Positions 1 through 7,705 of a DNA stretch of 35,161 bases are shown one piece after another; the first letter of the stretch is position 1; each line of letters opens with the position of its first letter. The position numbers and the translations under genes are program-made. The DNA is from Porticoccaceae bacterium (GTDB lineage Bacteria > Pseudomonadota > Gammaproteobacteria > Pseudomonadales > Porticoccaceae). The notes beneath the pieces were generated by a model that saw only the letters and a program-made list of their open reading frames with translations, did not search any database and was not told the DNA's origin. The DNA lies in the NCBI GenBank assembly GCA_028280905.1, contig JANQKW010000188.1, positions 1 through 35,161 of the forward strand, read 5' to 3'.

Positions 1-54
1 TTTGTACCAGTCACGATCCTGTTTAGATCAAATTAATCTAAAGCAGAGGCGACT

Positions 55-858
55 ATGACAAGTGAAGAAGAGCACCGCATGCGACCGGCGGCAGTTGCCG
101 GTCTATTTTACCCGGATGACACCGGTCAACTGTGTCATCAATTGGACAACTTTCTGCACGCTAACAGCCAACCTACAGGTGACTGCCCGAAAGCCTTGAT
201 TGTGCCGCATGCGGGATACGTCTATTCCGGCGCCATCGCCGGCTCCGCCTACTCGTTGCTGCAACCCGTTGCGGAGCAGATAACCAAAGTAGTGCTGCTG
301 GGGCCGTGCCATTATGTGCCTGTGAATTATTTGGCGCTTCCCGAAGCTGAATATTTTCAGACGCCGCTGGGACACGTAGAACTGGATCGGGATTTGATTT
401 GGAAAATTGAGTCACTACCCCAGGTCATTCGATCCGCGGAAACTCACGCAAGGGAACACGCGCTGGAAGTGCAACTGCCGTTCTTACAACGCCTGCTGCG
501 CAACTTTACGCTGCTGCCTTTGGTGGTTGGACAAGTCTCTCCCGAGCAAGTCTGCGAGGTGCTAGTTTGTGTATGGGGCGGCCCTGAAACGTTAATCTTG
601 GTGAGTTCTGATTTAAGTCACTATCTGGATTATGAAACTGCGCTCAAGGTAGATAAGTCGACCAGCCGGTCAATTGTCCAACTGGATGATCACATTCGCC
701 CTGAGCAGGCCTGTGGCTGCTATTCGGTAAATGGCCTATTGCGCGTTGCCAGACAGAAAAACCTGTCTTCCCGATGCATTGATTTGGGAAATTCCGGGGA
801 TACCTCGGGTGATCGCGACCGGGTGGTAGGTTATGGGGCCTATGCGTTTTATTATTAA
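55..858 (+). CDS. Memo family protein (AmmeMemoRadiSam system protein B)
   Basis: 267 aa, cytoplasmic, no signal peptide. The family signatures are present: RPAAVAGLFYP near the N-terminus, VPHAGYVYSG (about residues 50-59), a LGPCH segment (about 82-86), REHALEVQLPF (about 138-148) and SSDLSHY (about 184-190). The His residues in these motifs match the putative metal-site positions of Memo/extradiol-dioxygenase-like proteins. In bacteria this family usually neighbours an AMMECR1-domain protein and a radical SAM protein. Those partners are not in this window and would have to lie left of base 1. The ATG at 55 has an AGAGG ribosome site 7 nt upstream. The ATG at 79 (MRPAAV) is an alternative, because family similarity begins there. 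The biochemical reaction is unknown. Family assignment is firm. Confidence 0.9.
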   Translation: MTSEEEHRMRPAAVAGLFYPDDTGQLCHQLDNFLHANSQPTGDCPKALIVPHAGYVYSGAIAGSAYSLLQPVAEQITKVVLLGPCHYVPVNYLALPEAEYFQTPLGHVELDRDLIWKIESLPQVIRSAETHAREHALEVQLPFLQRLLRNFTLLPLVVGQVSPEQVCEVLVCVWGGPETLILVSSDLSHYLDYETALKVDKSTSRSIVQLDDHIRPEQACGCYSVNGLLRVARQKNLSSRCIDLGNSGDTSGDRDRVVGYGAYAFYY

Positions 859-867
859 CCCGACGAG

Positions 868-1150
868 GGTTAAGAGGTGTTTTGAAGACTGTATCGTGCC
901 AGTAGCGGACGTCTCTTTGCTTGGTTTGGTGCCACATATCCGCGGTCATCTGGGAACCCTGTTTGAGACGCGCTGTGAATACGTCCCTGTAAGCTCCGCA
1001 CCGGCATCCCTGCCGGTGAGGGTCTCAAACAAGGTTCACAGCGAGTCTCAAAAGTCGTTCCTAGATAGCCGCGGGCCAGTGGCACCAGCCCGAGAAAACA
1101 AATGTCCGTTGTTGGCACCAATCCATCTGTTAACGTAAAACCCTCTAACC
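868..1150. repeat. Large nested imperfect palindrome (~283 bp intergenic repeat)
   Basis: The two halves of this intergenic stretch are diverged inverted copies of each other, centred near 1009. The outer arms run about 868-985 and 1035-1150. A perfect hairpin sits at the centre (CACCGGCA, loop tccc, TGCCGGTG; 999-1018). Because of the symmetry, both strands read as similar pseudo-peptides (each contains GLVP and FETRCE), which explains the open frames here without a protein. It resembles a dispersed MITE- or REP-like element, but other genomic copies cannot be seen from this window. Confidence 0.75.
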
Positions 1151-1301
1151 AATGTTGTCTAATAGAAGCGGGGTCAATACACATTGCACAATTGCAGGCT
1201 ATACGACTTGCAACTATCTTTAGTTATATACACCAGCAATCCCGGAACTGTTTCACCTAGCCTGTATAGCGGGGCTACGGGTTATCAGGGAGGCCATCGA
1301 A

Positions 1302-1466
1302 ATGCCAGTCTACGAATTCCAGTGCAAGAAATGCGGCAACAAGTTTGAACTGATGGAATCCATCAGCCAGCACGACAAGCACCGAGAAAAATGCCCAAAA
1401 TGCGGCAGCCGCAGCATTCAAAACAAAATCAGCAGTGTGAATGTGCAGACTTCGAAGAAGTCATGA
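1302..1466 (+). CDS. FmdB-type small zinc-ribbon protein
   Basis: 54 aa. It starts MPVYEFQCKKCG and carries a second pair in CPKCG, giving the two CxxC knuckles (residues 8-11 and 31-34) of the FmdB/CxxC_CxxC_SSSS regulatory-protein family. The length, and the 20-residue spacer containing Glu, His and Lys, are typical. A GGGAGG ribosome site lies 8 nt before the ATG. The protein presumably binds one zinc ion. Its molecular role is not established, although family members have been called putative regulators. The gene is convergent with the RND permease gene, with only 27 bp between the two stops and no hairpin terminator in the gap. Confidence 0.9.
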   Translation: MPVYEFQCKKCGNKFELMESISQHDKHREKCPKCGSRSIQNKISSVNVQTSKKS

Positions 1467-1493
1467 CCGCAACAAACACTTCCCAGCGCCGGT

Positions 1494-4400
1494 TCAGCGG
1501 TTCTCAGCGACGGATTCGACCGCCTCGGAACCGATAAAAAGCCCCCTGATATCCTTGGCGATGTAAAAAAGGGTCGGCACCAGAAATAGGGTTACGACGG
1601 TTGCAAACAACACACCAAAGGCAACCGAGGTGGCCATGGGCTTGACAAACTGCGCCTGGATTGACGTCTCCAGCTGAATGGGCAACAACCCGATAAAGGT
1701 AGTGATAGACGTCAGGATTACCGCGCGAAAACGGATCGGCCCCGCCTCCATTACCGCCTCTTTCCAATGCTTGCCCTCGTCAATGTAGTGATTGATAAAG
1801 TCGACCAGCACCAGGCTGTCGTTAACCACCACCCCAATCAGCCCGATAATGCCGATTATCGACAATATGCTAACGTCCATTCCAAGCACCAGGTGGCCCA
1901 ATATGGCGCCGATAACGCCAAAAGGGATGACCGACATAATCAGTAGGGGCTGTAAATAGCTCTTTAACGGAATTGCCAGCGCAGCATAAATCAGCAACAG
2001 CACGACAATAAGACCATACTGCAATGCCGTGGAGGTATCCCTTTGGTCCTCAGCCTGCCCACCCAGCTGGTAGGTTAGTTCCGGATAGCGCGCCAAGATT
2101 TTCGGGATAATTTCATTGTCCAGCGAATCGGCCACGTCTCCCGGCTCCACCACAGCTCTATTGATGTCGGCTTCGACGTTGACCACCCGCTGACGATCAA
2201 TTCGGTTAATACTGCTCAAACCGCTGCGCTCACGCAATTCGCCCACCACGGAGAAGGGCACTTTCCGGCCATCCGGCAACCTGATCCACATCGATTGCAG
2301 GGTATCGATACGGGTGCGCTCCGCCTCGGGTAGACGCACGTAAACACGCACTTCATGGCGGCCGCGCTGCACCCGCTGGATTTCCGCGCCAAAAAAGGCC
2401 TGCCGGACCTGACGCGCCAACTCCACATCGCCGAGCCCCAGCGCCTCGCCCTCGGGTGTTACGTGAATATCCAGTTCCCTGCCTCCGGCTTTAAAGCTGT
2501 CCCGCACATCCTGAACGCCGTTAACGTTCGCCAACTGCAGCTTCAGTTCACTGGCGGCCTGCCGCAATTGCTCCAGGTTCCTGCCCCTGAGCTGCGCCTG
2601 CAAATCCACGCCACCGGGGCCCGCCTGGGCGTTTATACTAAAAGAACGGGTTCCCTCCAAAGGTCCGAGAGCCTCCCGCAGCCACTGCGCCAGCTCCACG
2701 GAGTCAACGTCCCGCTGCTCGCTGGGCAACAACTCAATGTCCACTTGGGCACTGGTATCGCTTTCGGATATCACCAGTATTCGCTCGATTACACTGCGGC
2801 CGTCCTTATCATGGCGTATGAATCTCTCATTCACTTCATTGGCGGCAATTTCAATTCGCCGGGCATAGTCATGGGTTTTACTCCAGGGCGTACCCTGCGG
2901 CATATCCAGCCTCACCTGAATATCATCGGCGGGAACGCTGGGGAAAAATACCAGTCGCACAATCCCGGAAGGAATCAGCGCCAGGCAAATGACCAGGGCG
3001 GCAATAAAAATCGACAGGGTCGTATAGCGGTGCCGCACTGCGGTTCCGAGCGCCCTTTTATAGAAGCCATTGGCCAGTGCCTTAATACCGGACGAAAATC
3101 GCCTTTGCAGCCGTTCGATCGGCCCCCTCCAACCACCGCTAACGGCGCCGTTCACCCTCACGTGACGCAAGTGGGCCGGCAGCACCAGTTTGGTCTCTAT
3201 CAATGAATAAACTACGCACAGCATTACCACCGGCCCCATATGCACCATTACCCTGGCAAACCCCTCAGTGATGAAAAGGGTTGGCCCGAAGGCGATCACC
3301 GTAGTCAGCGCGCCAAAGATGGTGGCGGTGGCAATTCGCCTGACGCCACCGACAATGCTGTGAACGCCCTGCTGCTCCGCCTCCAGCCTGGCATAGGCGC
3401 TTTCCGCGGTGACAATGCCGTCGTCGACCAAGATGCCCAGCACCAGGATAAACGCAAACACCGAAAGTACGTTGATGGACACGGGCAGCCCCAGTATCTG
3501 GATGGTGGCGATGGTAGCCAAAATCGCAAAGGGAACCCCGACAATCACCCACAATGCCAGCGACAGGTCCAGGAATAGCGCCAGCGCGATTATCACCAGA
3601 ATCGCGCCCTGAAAGGCATTGCGCAACATCAGATCGATGCGGCCTTCCAGTATCTTGCTGTAATCCTGCCAACCCTCTATGTTGACCCCGTCCGGCAGCA
3701 CCGCCTGCTTTTGCGCTATGTATTCGCGCAGCTGCTCGGTCATATCCAATACATCCTGATTGCCTACCCTGTCCACCACCAGGGTCATGGCCGGCTGCCC
3801 GTTCAGCAGGCTCAGCACCGGCTGTTCCTCGAACCTATCTTTTACGCCGGCGATATCGCCCAGTTTGATTCGCGTGCCGTCCGCGCGGCTAAGCAGCGTC
3901 AAGTCCTCGAATTCCTCGCCCACATAGGCCTGGGATACGGAACGCAGCTTGATGACCCCCTGGTCGGTTCTCATCTGACCACCGGGCAGATCGCGGGAGT
4001 GATTTCTGATGGTGTTCACCACCTGGTCGAAATCGAGCCCGTAGAGACGCAGTTGAGCGTCGGACACCTCAATCGAAATCTCATACACCTTGTCGCCCAA
4101 GATACTGATTTCAGTGATGCTGCCCAATGCCAGAATCTCTTCCCGCACCTGTTCAAGGAGTTGTTTGAGCCGGCGTTCGTCAATATTGCCAGACAGGCTG
4201 ACGCGCATCGCCGGGCTCAGGGCCTTCACTTCCTCGACAACGGGTTCTTCGGAGTCCTGAGGAAAAGAGGCGATGCCGTCGACGCGAACCTTGGCCTGGC
4301 TGATCGCCCTGCCCATCTCGGTGCCGGGCTCCATTTGCACGGTGACAATGCCGACGCCCTCTCTCGCCTCACTGCGGATTTCCTTGATGCCGATGATGTC

Positions 4401-4643
4401 GCGCAGCGCCTCCTCGATTCTAAGAATAATGCCCTGTTCTACTTCCTCGGGCGAACTGCCGGGATAGGGCACGACTACCGTGAAGGTCTCGGTGGGAAAG
4501 GTGGGGAAGACTTCCTTGCGTATTTCACCAAGAGAGTACAGCCCGGCAACCAACACTAATAACAGCAAGAAATTGGCGGCAACCGGGTTGCACGCCATCC
4601 ACCCGATTGGGCCGCTCTCGGTCAGGTAGCGAGACTCAGCCAT
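1494..4643 (-). CDS. RND efflux permease (AcrB-like, system 1)
   Basis: About 1049 aa inner-membrane proton-driven exporter of the HAE/RND superfamily. TM1 begins at NPVAANFLLLLVLVAGLYSL, followed by the periplasmic PYPGSSPEEVEQGI porter motif. TM4 has GILVDDGIV, keeping both proton-relay aspartates. TM10 has GVVVNDSLVLVDF, so the AcrB Lys940 position is Asn, as in many divergent RND pumps. The start is set at MAESRYL (4643). This ATG overlaps the stop of the upstream adaptor by 8 nt (ATGGCTGA), typical of translational coupling. An in-frame start at 4667 would overlap by 32 nt. No outer-membrane factor is present, so a TolC-like protein encoded elsewhere is needed. The substrate cannot be predicted. 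Confidence 0.93.
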   Translation of the reverse strand: MAESRYLTESGPIGWMACNPVAANFLLLLVLVAGLYSLGEIRKEVFPTFPTETFTVVVPYPGSSPEEVEQGIILRIEEALRDIIGIKEIRSEAREGVGIVTVQMEPGTEMGRAISQAKVRVDGIASFPQDSEEPVVEEVKALSPAMRVSLSGNIDERRLKQLLEQVREEILALGSITEISILGDKVYEISIEVSDAQLRLYGLDFDQVVNTIRNHSRDLPGGQMRTDQGVIKLRSVSQAYVGEEFEDLTLLSRADGTRIKLGDIAGVKDRFEEQPVLSLLNGQPAMTLVVDRVGNQDVLDMTEQLREYIAQKQAVLPDGVNIEGWQDYSKILEGRIDLMLRNAFQGAILVIIALALFLDLSLALWVIVGVPFAILATIATIQILGLPVSINVLSVFAFILVLGILVDDGIVTAESAYARLEAEQQGVHSIVGGVRRIATATIFGALTTVIAFGPTLFITEGFARVMVHMGPVVMLCVVYSLIETKLVLPAHLRHVRVNGAVSGGWRGPIERLQRRFSSGIKALANGFYKRALGTAVRHRYTTLSIFIAALVICLALIPSGIVRLVFFPSVPADDIQVRLDMPQGTPWSKTHDYARRIEIAANEVNERFIRHDKDGRSVIERILVISESDTSAQVDIELLPSEQRDVDSVELAQWLREALGPLEGTRSFSINAQAGPGGVDLQAQLRGRNLEQLRQAASELKLQLANVNGVQDVRDSFKAGGRELDIHVTPEGEALGLGDVELARQVRQAFFGAEIQRVQRGRHEVRVYVRLPEAERTRIDTLQSMWIRLPDGRKVPFSVVGELRERSGLSSINRIDRQRVVNVEADINRAVVEPGDVADSLDNEIIPKILARYPELTYQLGGQAEDQRDTSTALQYGLIVVLLLIYAALAIPLKSYLQPLLIMSVIPFGVIGAILGHLVLGMDVSILSIIGIIGLIGVVVNDSLVLVDFINHYIDEGKHWKEAVMEAGPIRFRAVILTSITTFIGLLPIQLETSIQAQFVKPMATSVAFGVLFATVVTLFLVPTLFYIAKDIRGLFIGSEAVESVAENR

Positions 4644-5703
4644 CGGACACAGCCACCGGCATGCCATCGAACATCAGATCCAGCCTGGTGGTGACTACCG
4701 CATCGCCGTCTTCCAGCCCGCCCGATATGGTCACGCCGCTGCTGTCCGACCGCACCGCGGCTACCTCCCGGCGCCGCAATTTACCATCGACAACCACGTA
4801 GACCGAATTACCGCCGTGGAGCGCCGAGCGCGGGACCAATACCGCGTCCGGTATCGGGGTACCGGGAACTTCCGCACGGACAAACAGGCCAAAGGGCAAC
4901 ACCCTTGTATGTTTTTCGGGATCGAGTGGAAAATCGACCACCACCACCACCGGAAATACCCTGGTCTGTTCGTCCACCCGAGCCTCGATATTGGTCAACC
5001 TGCCCTTCCATTGCTGTTCCTGCTGGCCTATCCGCGCCGCCAGCACGACACCGTTCTCCCGTTGCGGCTTCAGGAACCCCACATCCGCGGCGATCACGGG
5101 CAACCGCACTTCCGCCCGGTCTGAACCCAGAACACGGGCCACTGTCTTACCCGCGACAATATACTGCCCCAGTTCCACCAGTTGGGTATCGATCACCGCG
5201 TTGTAGGGTGCTTTGATTTCGGTGTTGGCAAGGTCTTTTTCAGCCTTTGTTATTCGCTTGCGCGCAGCTTCCACATTGGCTTCCGCCTCGCCAATCGCCG
5301 CCTTGCGCTTCAACGCCCTGGCGTCTGCGAGGGAAAGTTCGGCTGTTGCCAGCGCCGCTTTTGCTTCCGCCAGAGCAAGCTGATAATCAGTGGCGTCGAT
5401 GCGAAGCAACGGGCTGTCGGGCGCCACCTGCTTACCCTGCTCAAAATCCGGCGACACCCAGATCACACGCCCGGTCACCTCGGCGACCAGCTCCAGCTCA
5501 CGCCAGGCGGATACATTGCCATGCGCCACGATAGTTATCGGCACCTGACCTTTTTGCACCGCGATCACCTTGACCAGCGGAAGAGGAACCTCGCCTTCCC
5601 GCGTAACCAGGTCCGGGCGCGCCATCACCATTAGCACCGCAATCGCAGCGGCGCCAGCCAGGATGAACAGAGGCAAAAACTTTTTCACTTGAATACGACT
5701 CAT
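4636..5703 (-). CDS. RND efflux periplasmic adaptor (membrane fusion protein, system 1)
   Basis: About 355 aa from MSRIQVKK. An N-terminal membrane anchor (FLPLFILAGAAAIAVLMVMA) is followed by the split lipoyl domain (ELVAEVTGRVIWVSPDFEQG and APYNAVIDTQLVELGQYI). An Ala/Glu-rich alpha-helical hairpin joins the two lipoyl halves. The beta-barrel and membrane-proximal domains follow. It links the RND permease encoded immediately downstream to an outer-membrane channel. The ATG at 5703 is preferred because it opens the signal anchor. The longer frame from 5781 adds 26 residues with no family character. The ribosome site is weak, and no operator or regulator gene adjoins this operon. Confidence 0.92.
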   Translation of the reverse strand: MSRIQVKKFLPLFILAGAAAIAVLMVMARPDLVTREGEVPLPLVKVIAVQKGQVPITIVAHGNVSAWRELELVAEVTGRVIWVSPDFEQGKQVAPDSPLLRIDATDYQLALAEAKAALATAELSLADARALKRKAAIGEAEANVEAARKRITKAEKDLANTEIKAPYNAVIDTQLVELGQYIVAGKTVARVLGSDRAEVRLPVIAADVGFLKPQRENGVVLAARIGQQEQQWKGRLTNIEARVDEQTRVFPVVVVVDFPLDPEKHTRVLPFGLFVRAEVPGTPIPDAVLVPRSALHGGNSVYVVVDGKLRRREVAAVRSDSSGVTISGGLEDGDAVVTTRLDLMFDGMPVAVSDG

Positions 5704-5972
5704 TAACTCATTATTCACAAACGGACTTTGCGGATGCCAAACGCAGCTACGCAATGATAAGCGGTTTGGCCCCAACGGCAAAATCGCTGGCGCTTACAAC
5801 CGGGTAATTTACACAGCTTTACTTTTGCAAGCGCGCCGAACAAGTCAGTGGATAGAATAAGAGAGGAATAGCAAGCTGCAACCGGCCGTGGCTGCTCTGG
5901 GTCACAATCAACTTGAGTCGATTTTGAGGTACGCTTGGCGCAACAGCCGACTGCCGGCGGCAAACAAGGCGT

Positions 5973-6281
5973 TTAGCCTGAATATCGGCCGGGGTTTGTT
6001 GACAGGCTTAGGCAATCGAGAAAAGTTTGTTTCAGGGCGTTTTTAGATCGGTTATTCAAGCACCTGAGTTCTTCCCCCACTAACCCTCGCTCCAAAATCA
6101 ACCGTTTAATTGTCTCGACATGAATCTCTAGTTGGACAAATTCGGAACCGCGCAGCGAACCGGAAGTGACGGAATTTTCATGTTGGCTGACGTTGTTTAC
6201 GCCCGGAGCGTCGCTATCACCGCCGGACCCCTTAGCCGTTAGCGGGTAAACAACCCCATAATTTGCCGCCAAGTCAACCAT
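5973..6281 (-). CDS. Hypothetical protein, coupled to the upstream Fur-controlled gene
   Basis: 102 aa from MVDLAANYGVV. The ATG lies one nucleotide after the TAG of the preceding gene (TAGCATG), a spacing typical of translational coupling. The first ~50 residues are Gly/Ser/Asn-rich and probably disordered. The C-terminal half (VQLEIHVETIKRLILERGL and on) reads as an amphipathic helix-turn-helix followed by NNRSKNALKQTFLDCLS. There is no signal peptide or membrane segment, and I recognise no family. The related gene at 14845 has no counterpart of this frame downstream. It may be a spurious extension; the helical tail and tight coupling argue modestly for a real gene. Confidence 0.45.
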   Translation of the reverse strand: MVDLAANYGVVYPLTAKGSGGDSDAPGVNNVSQHENSVTSGSLRGSEFVQLEIHVETIKRLILERGLVGEELRCLNNRSKNALKQTFLDCLSLSTNPGRYSG

Positions 6282-6282
6282 G

Positions 6283-6750
6283 CTAGTGTACAGCGCTTTC
6301 CAGCTGAGCTGCTTCAAGTGGCGAGGTTGCAACGGCGCTATCTTGCCGCTCGATCAACCCCTGAAAATTTTTATGTAAATCAACAAGGTTACGATTTATA
6401 CGCGCAACCTTTATTGAGTTACCCACCATTTCACGTTGCAAGCGGTACACCGCCATTTCATAGACGTCGAGGATCTGTTCCCGGTAACCGAGCTGCATGT
6501 AGGTTTTGGCCAACAGTATCGCCGAGGACATAAACAACTCACAGGCGCAGGGGGTGTCCACTGCTTTGGTTGTCAGAATAATCTCGGCCGTTTCAAACGC
6601 ACAGCCGATATGCGGCAGTGCGTCCTCCCACATTGCCTGTTCGTAAAAGAGCTGCCCGGTATCAAAAGAGTTCTGCCAGCAATTGATGGCTTGCCCTGGA
6701 TTTAGCGAAAGTTGATTGCGATGCCCTGCGCACAGGAACCTTAATTTCAT
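6283..6750 (-). CDS. Unknown protein, paralogue A (MKLRFLC family, helical/TPR-like)
   Basis: 155 aa. It is clearly paralogous to the protein encoded at 14845-15273. Both begin MKLRFLCA.HR, then share CW..(G/S)FD.GQ, EALPH.GCAFE..EI..T, ACE(L/M)F.S.A.LLA.T and a final Y..A..RL.RE helix pair. The helical pattern with small residues at packing positions resembles a tetratricopeptide-like repeat fold. No signal peptide is present. The start at 6750 is chosen because AAAGGAG lies 8 nt upstream and the paralogue starts at the same residue; a longer frame to 6783 has no support. A Fur-type operator lies about 40 bp upstream, so expression in low iron is likely. The molecular function is unknown. 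Confidence 0.75.
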   Translation of the reverse strand: MKLRFLCAGHRNQLSLNPGQAINCWQNSFDTGQLFYEQAMWEDALPHIGCAFETAEIILTTKAVDTPCACELFMSSAILLAKTYMQLGYREQILDVYEMAVYRLQREMVGNSIKVARINRNLVDLHKNFQGLIERQDSAVATSPLEAAQLESAVH

Positions 6751-6788
6751 TGCCTTTGCTCCTTTTTTTAGCCTACCCACCATCTTAA

Positions 6789-6831
6789 TTGATAATGATT
6801 CTTATTTGCAATACAAATCATTATTATTTAC
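6789..6831. promoter_or_regulatory. Fur-type operator 1 (upstream of paralogue A)
   Basis: AT-rich imperfect dyad: GATAATGATTCTTATTTGCA (6791-6810), then at, then CAAATCATTATTATTT. It contains Fur-box hexamers (GATAAT, AAT.ATT) and shares an extended motif with the operators at 14757 and 17919. It lies 39 nt upstream of the paralogue-A start, where a promoter would sit. Confidence 0.7.
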
Positions 6832-6843
6832 AGGAGCAATTAT

Positions 6844-6963
6844 GCGAAGATCATTCGCGACCCAAAGGGCGAGGCAAACACCGAAAAGCTGCGGGGTTAT
6901 CCGTTGACTGAAATGCTGCTGGCCACGTTGAGGGCGAAAACAAAACAACCCGGTTTACCGTGA
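6844..6963 (+). pseudogene. Possible 3' remnant of a lost gene
   Basis: An open frame without its own start runs from about 6844 to the TGA at 6961-6963. It encodes about 39 residues with protein-like composition (AKIIRDPKGEANTEKLRGYP, then LTEMLLATLRAKTKQPGLP). It reads like the C-terminal tail of a deleted enzyme, abutting the 3' end of the TetR gene. No family is recognised. It could be a chance frame. Confidence 0.3.
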
Positions 6964-7587
6964 TCAATTGGCCGGCTCGGGATATGGGGCCAGTATCAGC
7001 TTGGTGGTCTCCCGCACCATCCGATCCGTATCCCCCTCCGGATCGATACGTTGATAATTATTGTTAATCGTTAGCATGGAAGCACCGTGCACCAGCGTCC
7101 AGAGCGGCCGGGCCACCCGCATAAGCTGTTTGAGTTGGGTGTAGCCGGTGCGTGTTTTGACCTCGGCTAACAGGATCTCATAGGCATATCGCCGGGTCTC
7201 GAAATCTTCTCCCGAATCGTCGTTGCACCGGTTGTGGCTGACCATCAACCTGAAAATCTCAGGTTCCCGGATAGCGAAACGGATATAGGCCAGCCCCAGC
7301 GCGGTTATCCTCTCATCCGAACCGGGAATCAGATCTTCAATGGCCGCAAGCATGGCAGTCTCCAGCCGGTCGAAACCCGCAAATGCAACCTCCTGCAGCA
7401 GCGCATCCCTGCTGGCAAAGTGGCGGTAAGGAGCACCCTTGCTGACGCCGGCCAGTCGGCAGGCGTCGGCTATCGCGAAATACGCCGGTCCTTGCTCGTT
7501 GACCAGACGTGTCGCGGCCTCGACAAGTGCTTTGGCAAGGTTGCCGTGGTGATAAGCGGCTTTCTCTTTGGTGCTCATGGCTTTCAT
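6964..7587 (-). CDS. TetR/AcrR family transcriptional regulator
   Basis: About 207 aa from MKAMSTKEKAAYHHGNL. The N-terminal TetR DNA-binding domain is clear: ALVEAATRLVNEQGPAYFAI, then the helix-turn-helix IADACRLAGVSKGAPYRHFA. YHHGNL at the start and the C-terminal ligand domain (AYIRFAIREPEIFRLMVSHN) fit the TetR subgroup with a WHG-type C-terminal domain. It diverges from the adaptor/RND operon at 7706, and two dyads lie between them, so it very likely represses that pump and itself, with release by a pump substrate. The ATG at 7587 has GGAAA 9 nt upstream. A GTG at 7608 and an ATG at 7578 are alternatives. Confidence 0.92.
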   Translation of the reverse strand: MKAMSTKEKAAYHHGNLAKALVEAATRLVNEQGPAYFAIADACRLAGVSKGAPYRHFASRDALLQEVAFAGFDRLETAMLAAIEDLIPGSDERITALGLAYIRFAIREPEIFRLMVSHNRCNDDSGEDFETRRYAYEILLAEVKTRTGYTQLKQLMRVARPLWTLVHGASMLTINNNYQRIDPEGDTDRMVRETTKLILAPYPEPAN

Positions 7588-7632
7588 CTTGATCTGTTTC
7601 CGTCGCACAAGCGTATACTATTTTTACAAAAT

Positions 7633-7647
7633 GTAAACAGTGTTTAC
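7633..7647. promoter_or_regulatory. Candidate TetR operator O1
   Basis: Perfect dyad GTAAACA-g-TGTTTAC in the short divergent intergenic region between the TetR gene and the adaptor/RND operon. The centre is at 7640, about 21 bp (two helical turns) from a second, related dyad. Confidence 0.7.
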
Positions 7648-7651
7648 TTTT

Positions 7652-7670
7652 ATGTTAACTTCGTTTACAT
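7652..7670. promoter_or_regulatory. Candidate TetR operator O2
   Basis: Imperfect dyad ATGTTAAC-ttc-GTTTACAT, matching the O1 half-site GTTTAC with one mismatch in the left arm. The centre is at 7661. It lies 36 nt before the adaptor start, overlapping the probable promoter. Confidence 0.6.
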
Positions 7671-7705
7671 TACCTAACTACGGCAACGGGCGATAGGAGG
7701 CGGAC

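Noticed and set aside
833..1184. Overlapping open frames of about 100 residues on both strands
   Set aside because: They are the two readings of one palindromic repeat, with no ribosome sites and no coding character apart from the symmetry.
2355..3206. 283-codon plus-strand frame
   Set aside because: It lies entirely inside the RND permease gene on the other strand and has no family features; it is a shadow of a GC-rich gene.
3711..4559. 282-codon plus-strand frame
   Set aside because: Antisense shadow of the N-terminal half of the same RND permease.
5715..5963. 82-codon minus-strand frame upstream of the system 1 adaptor
   Set aside because: Cys/Arg-rich composition, no ribosome site and overlap with the adaptor's leader; no sign of coding. 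The 5704-5972 stretch otherwise shows nothing.
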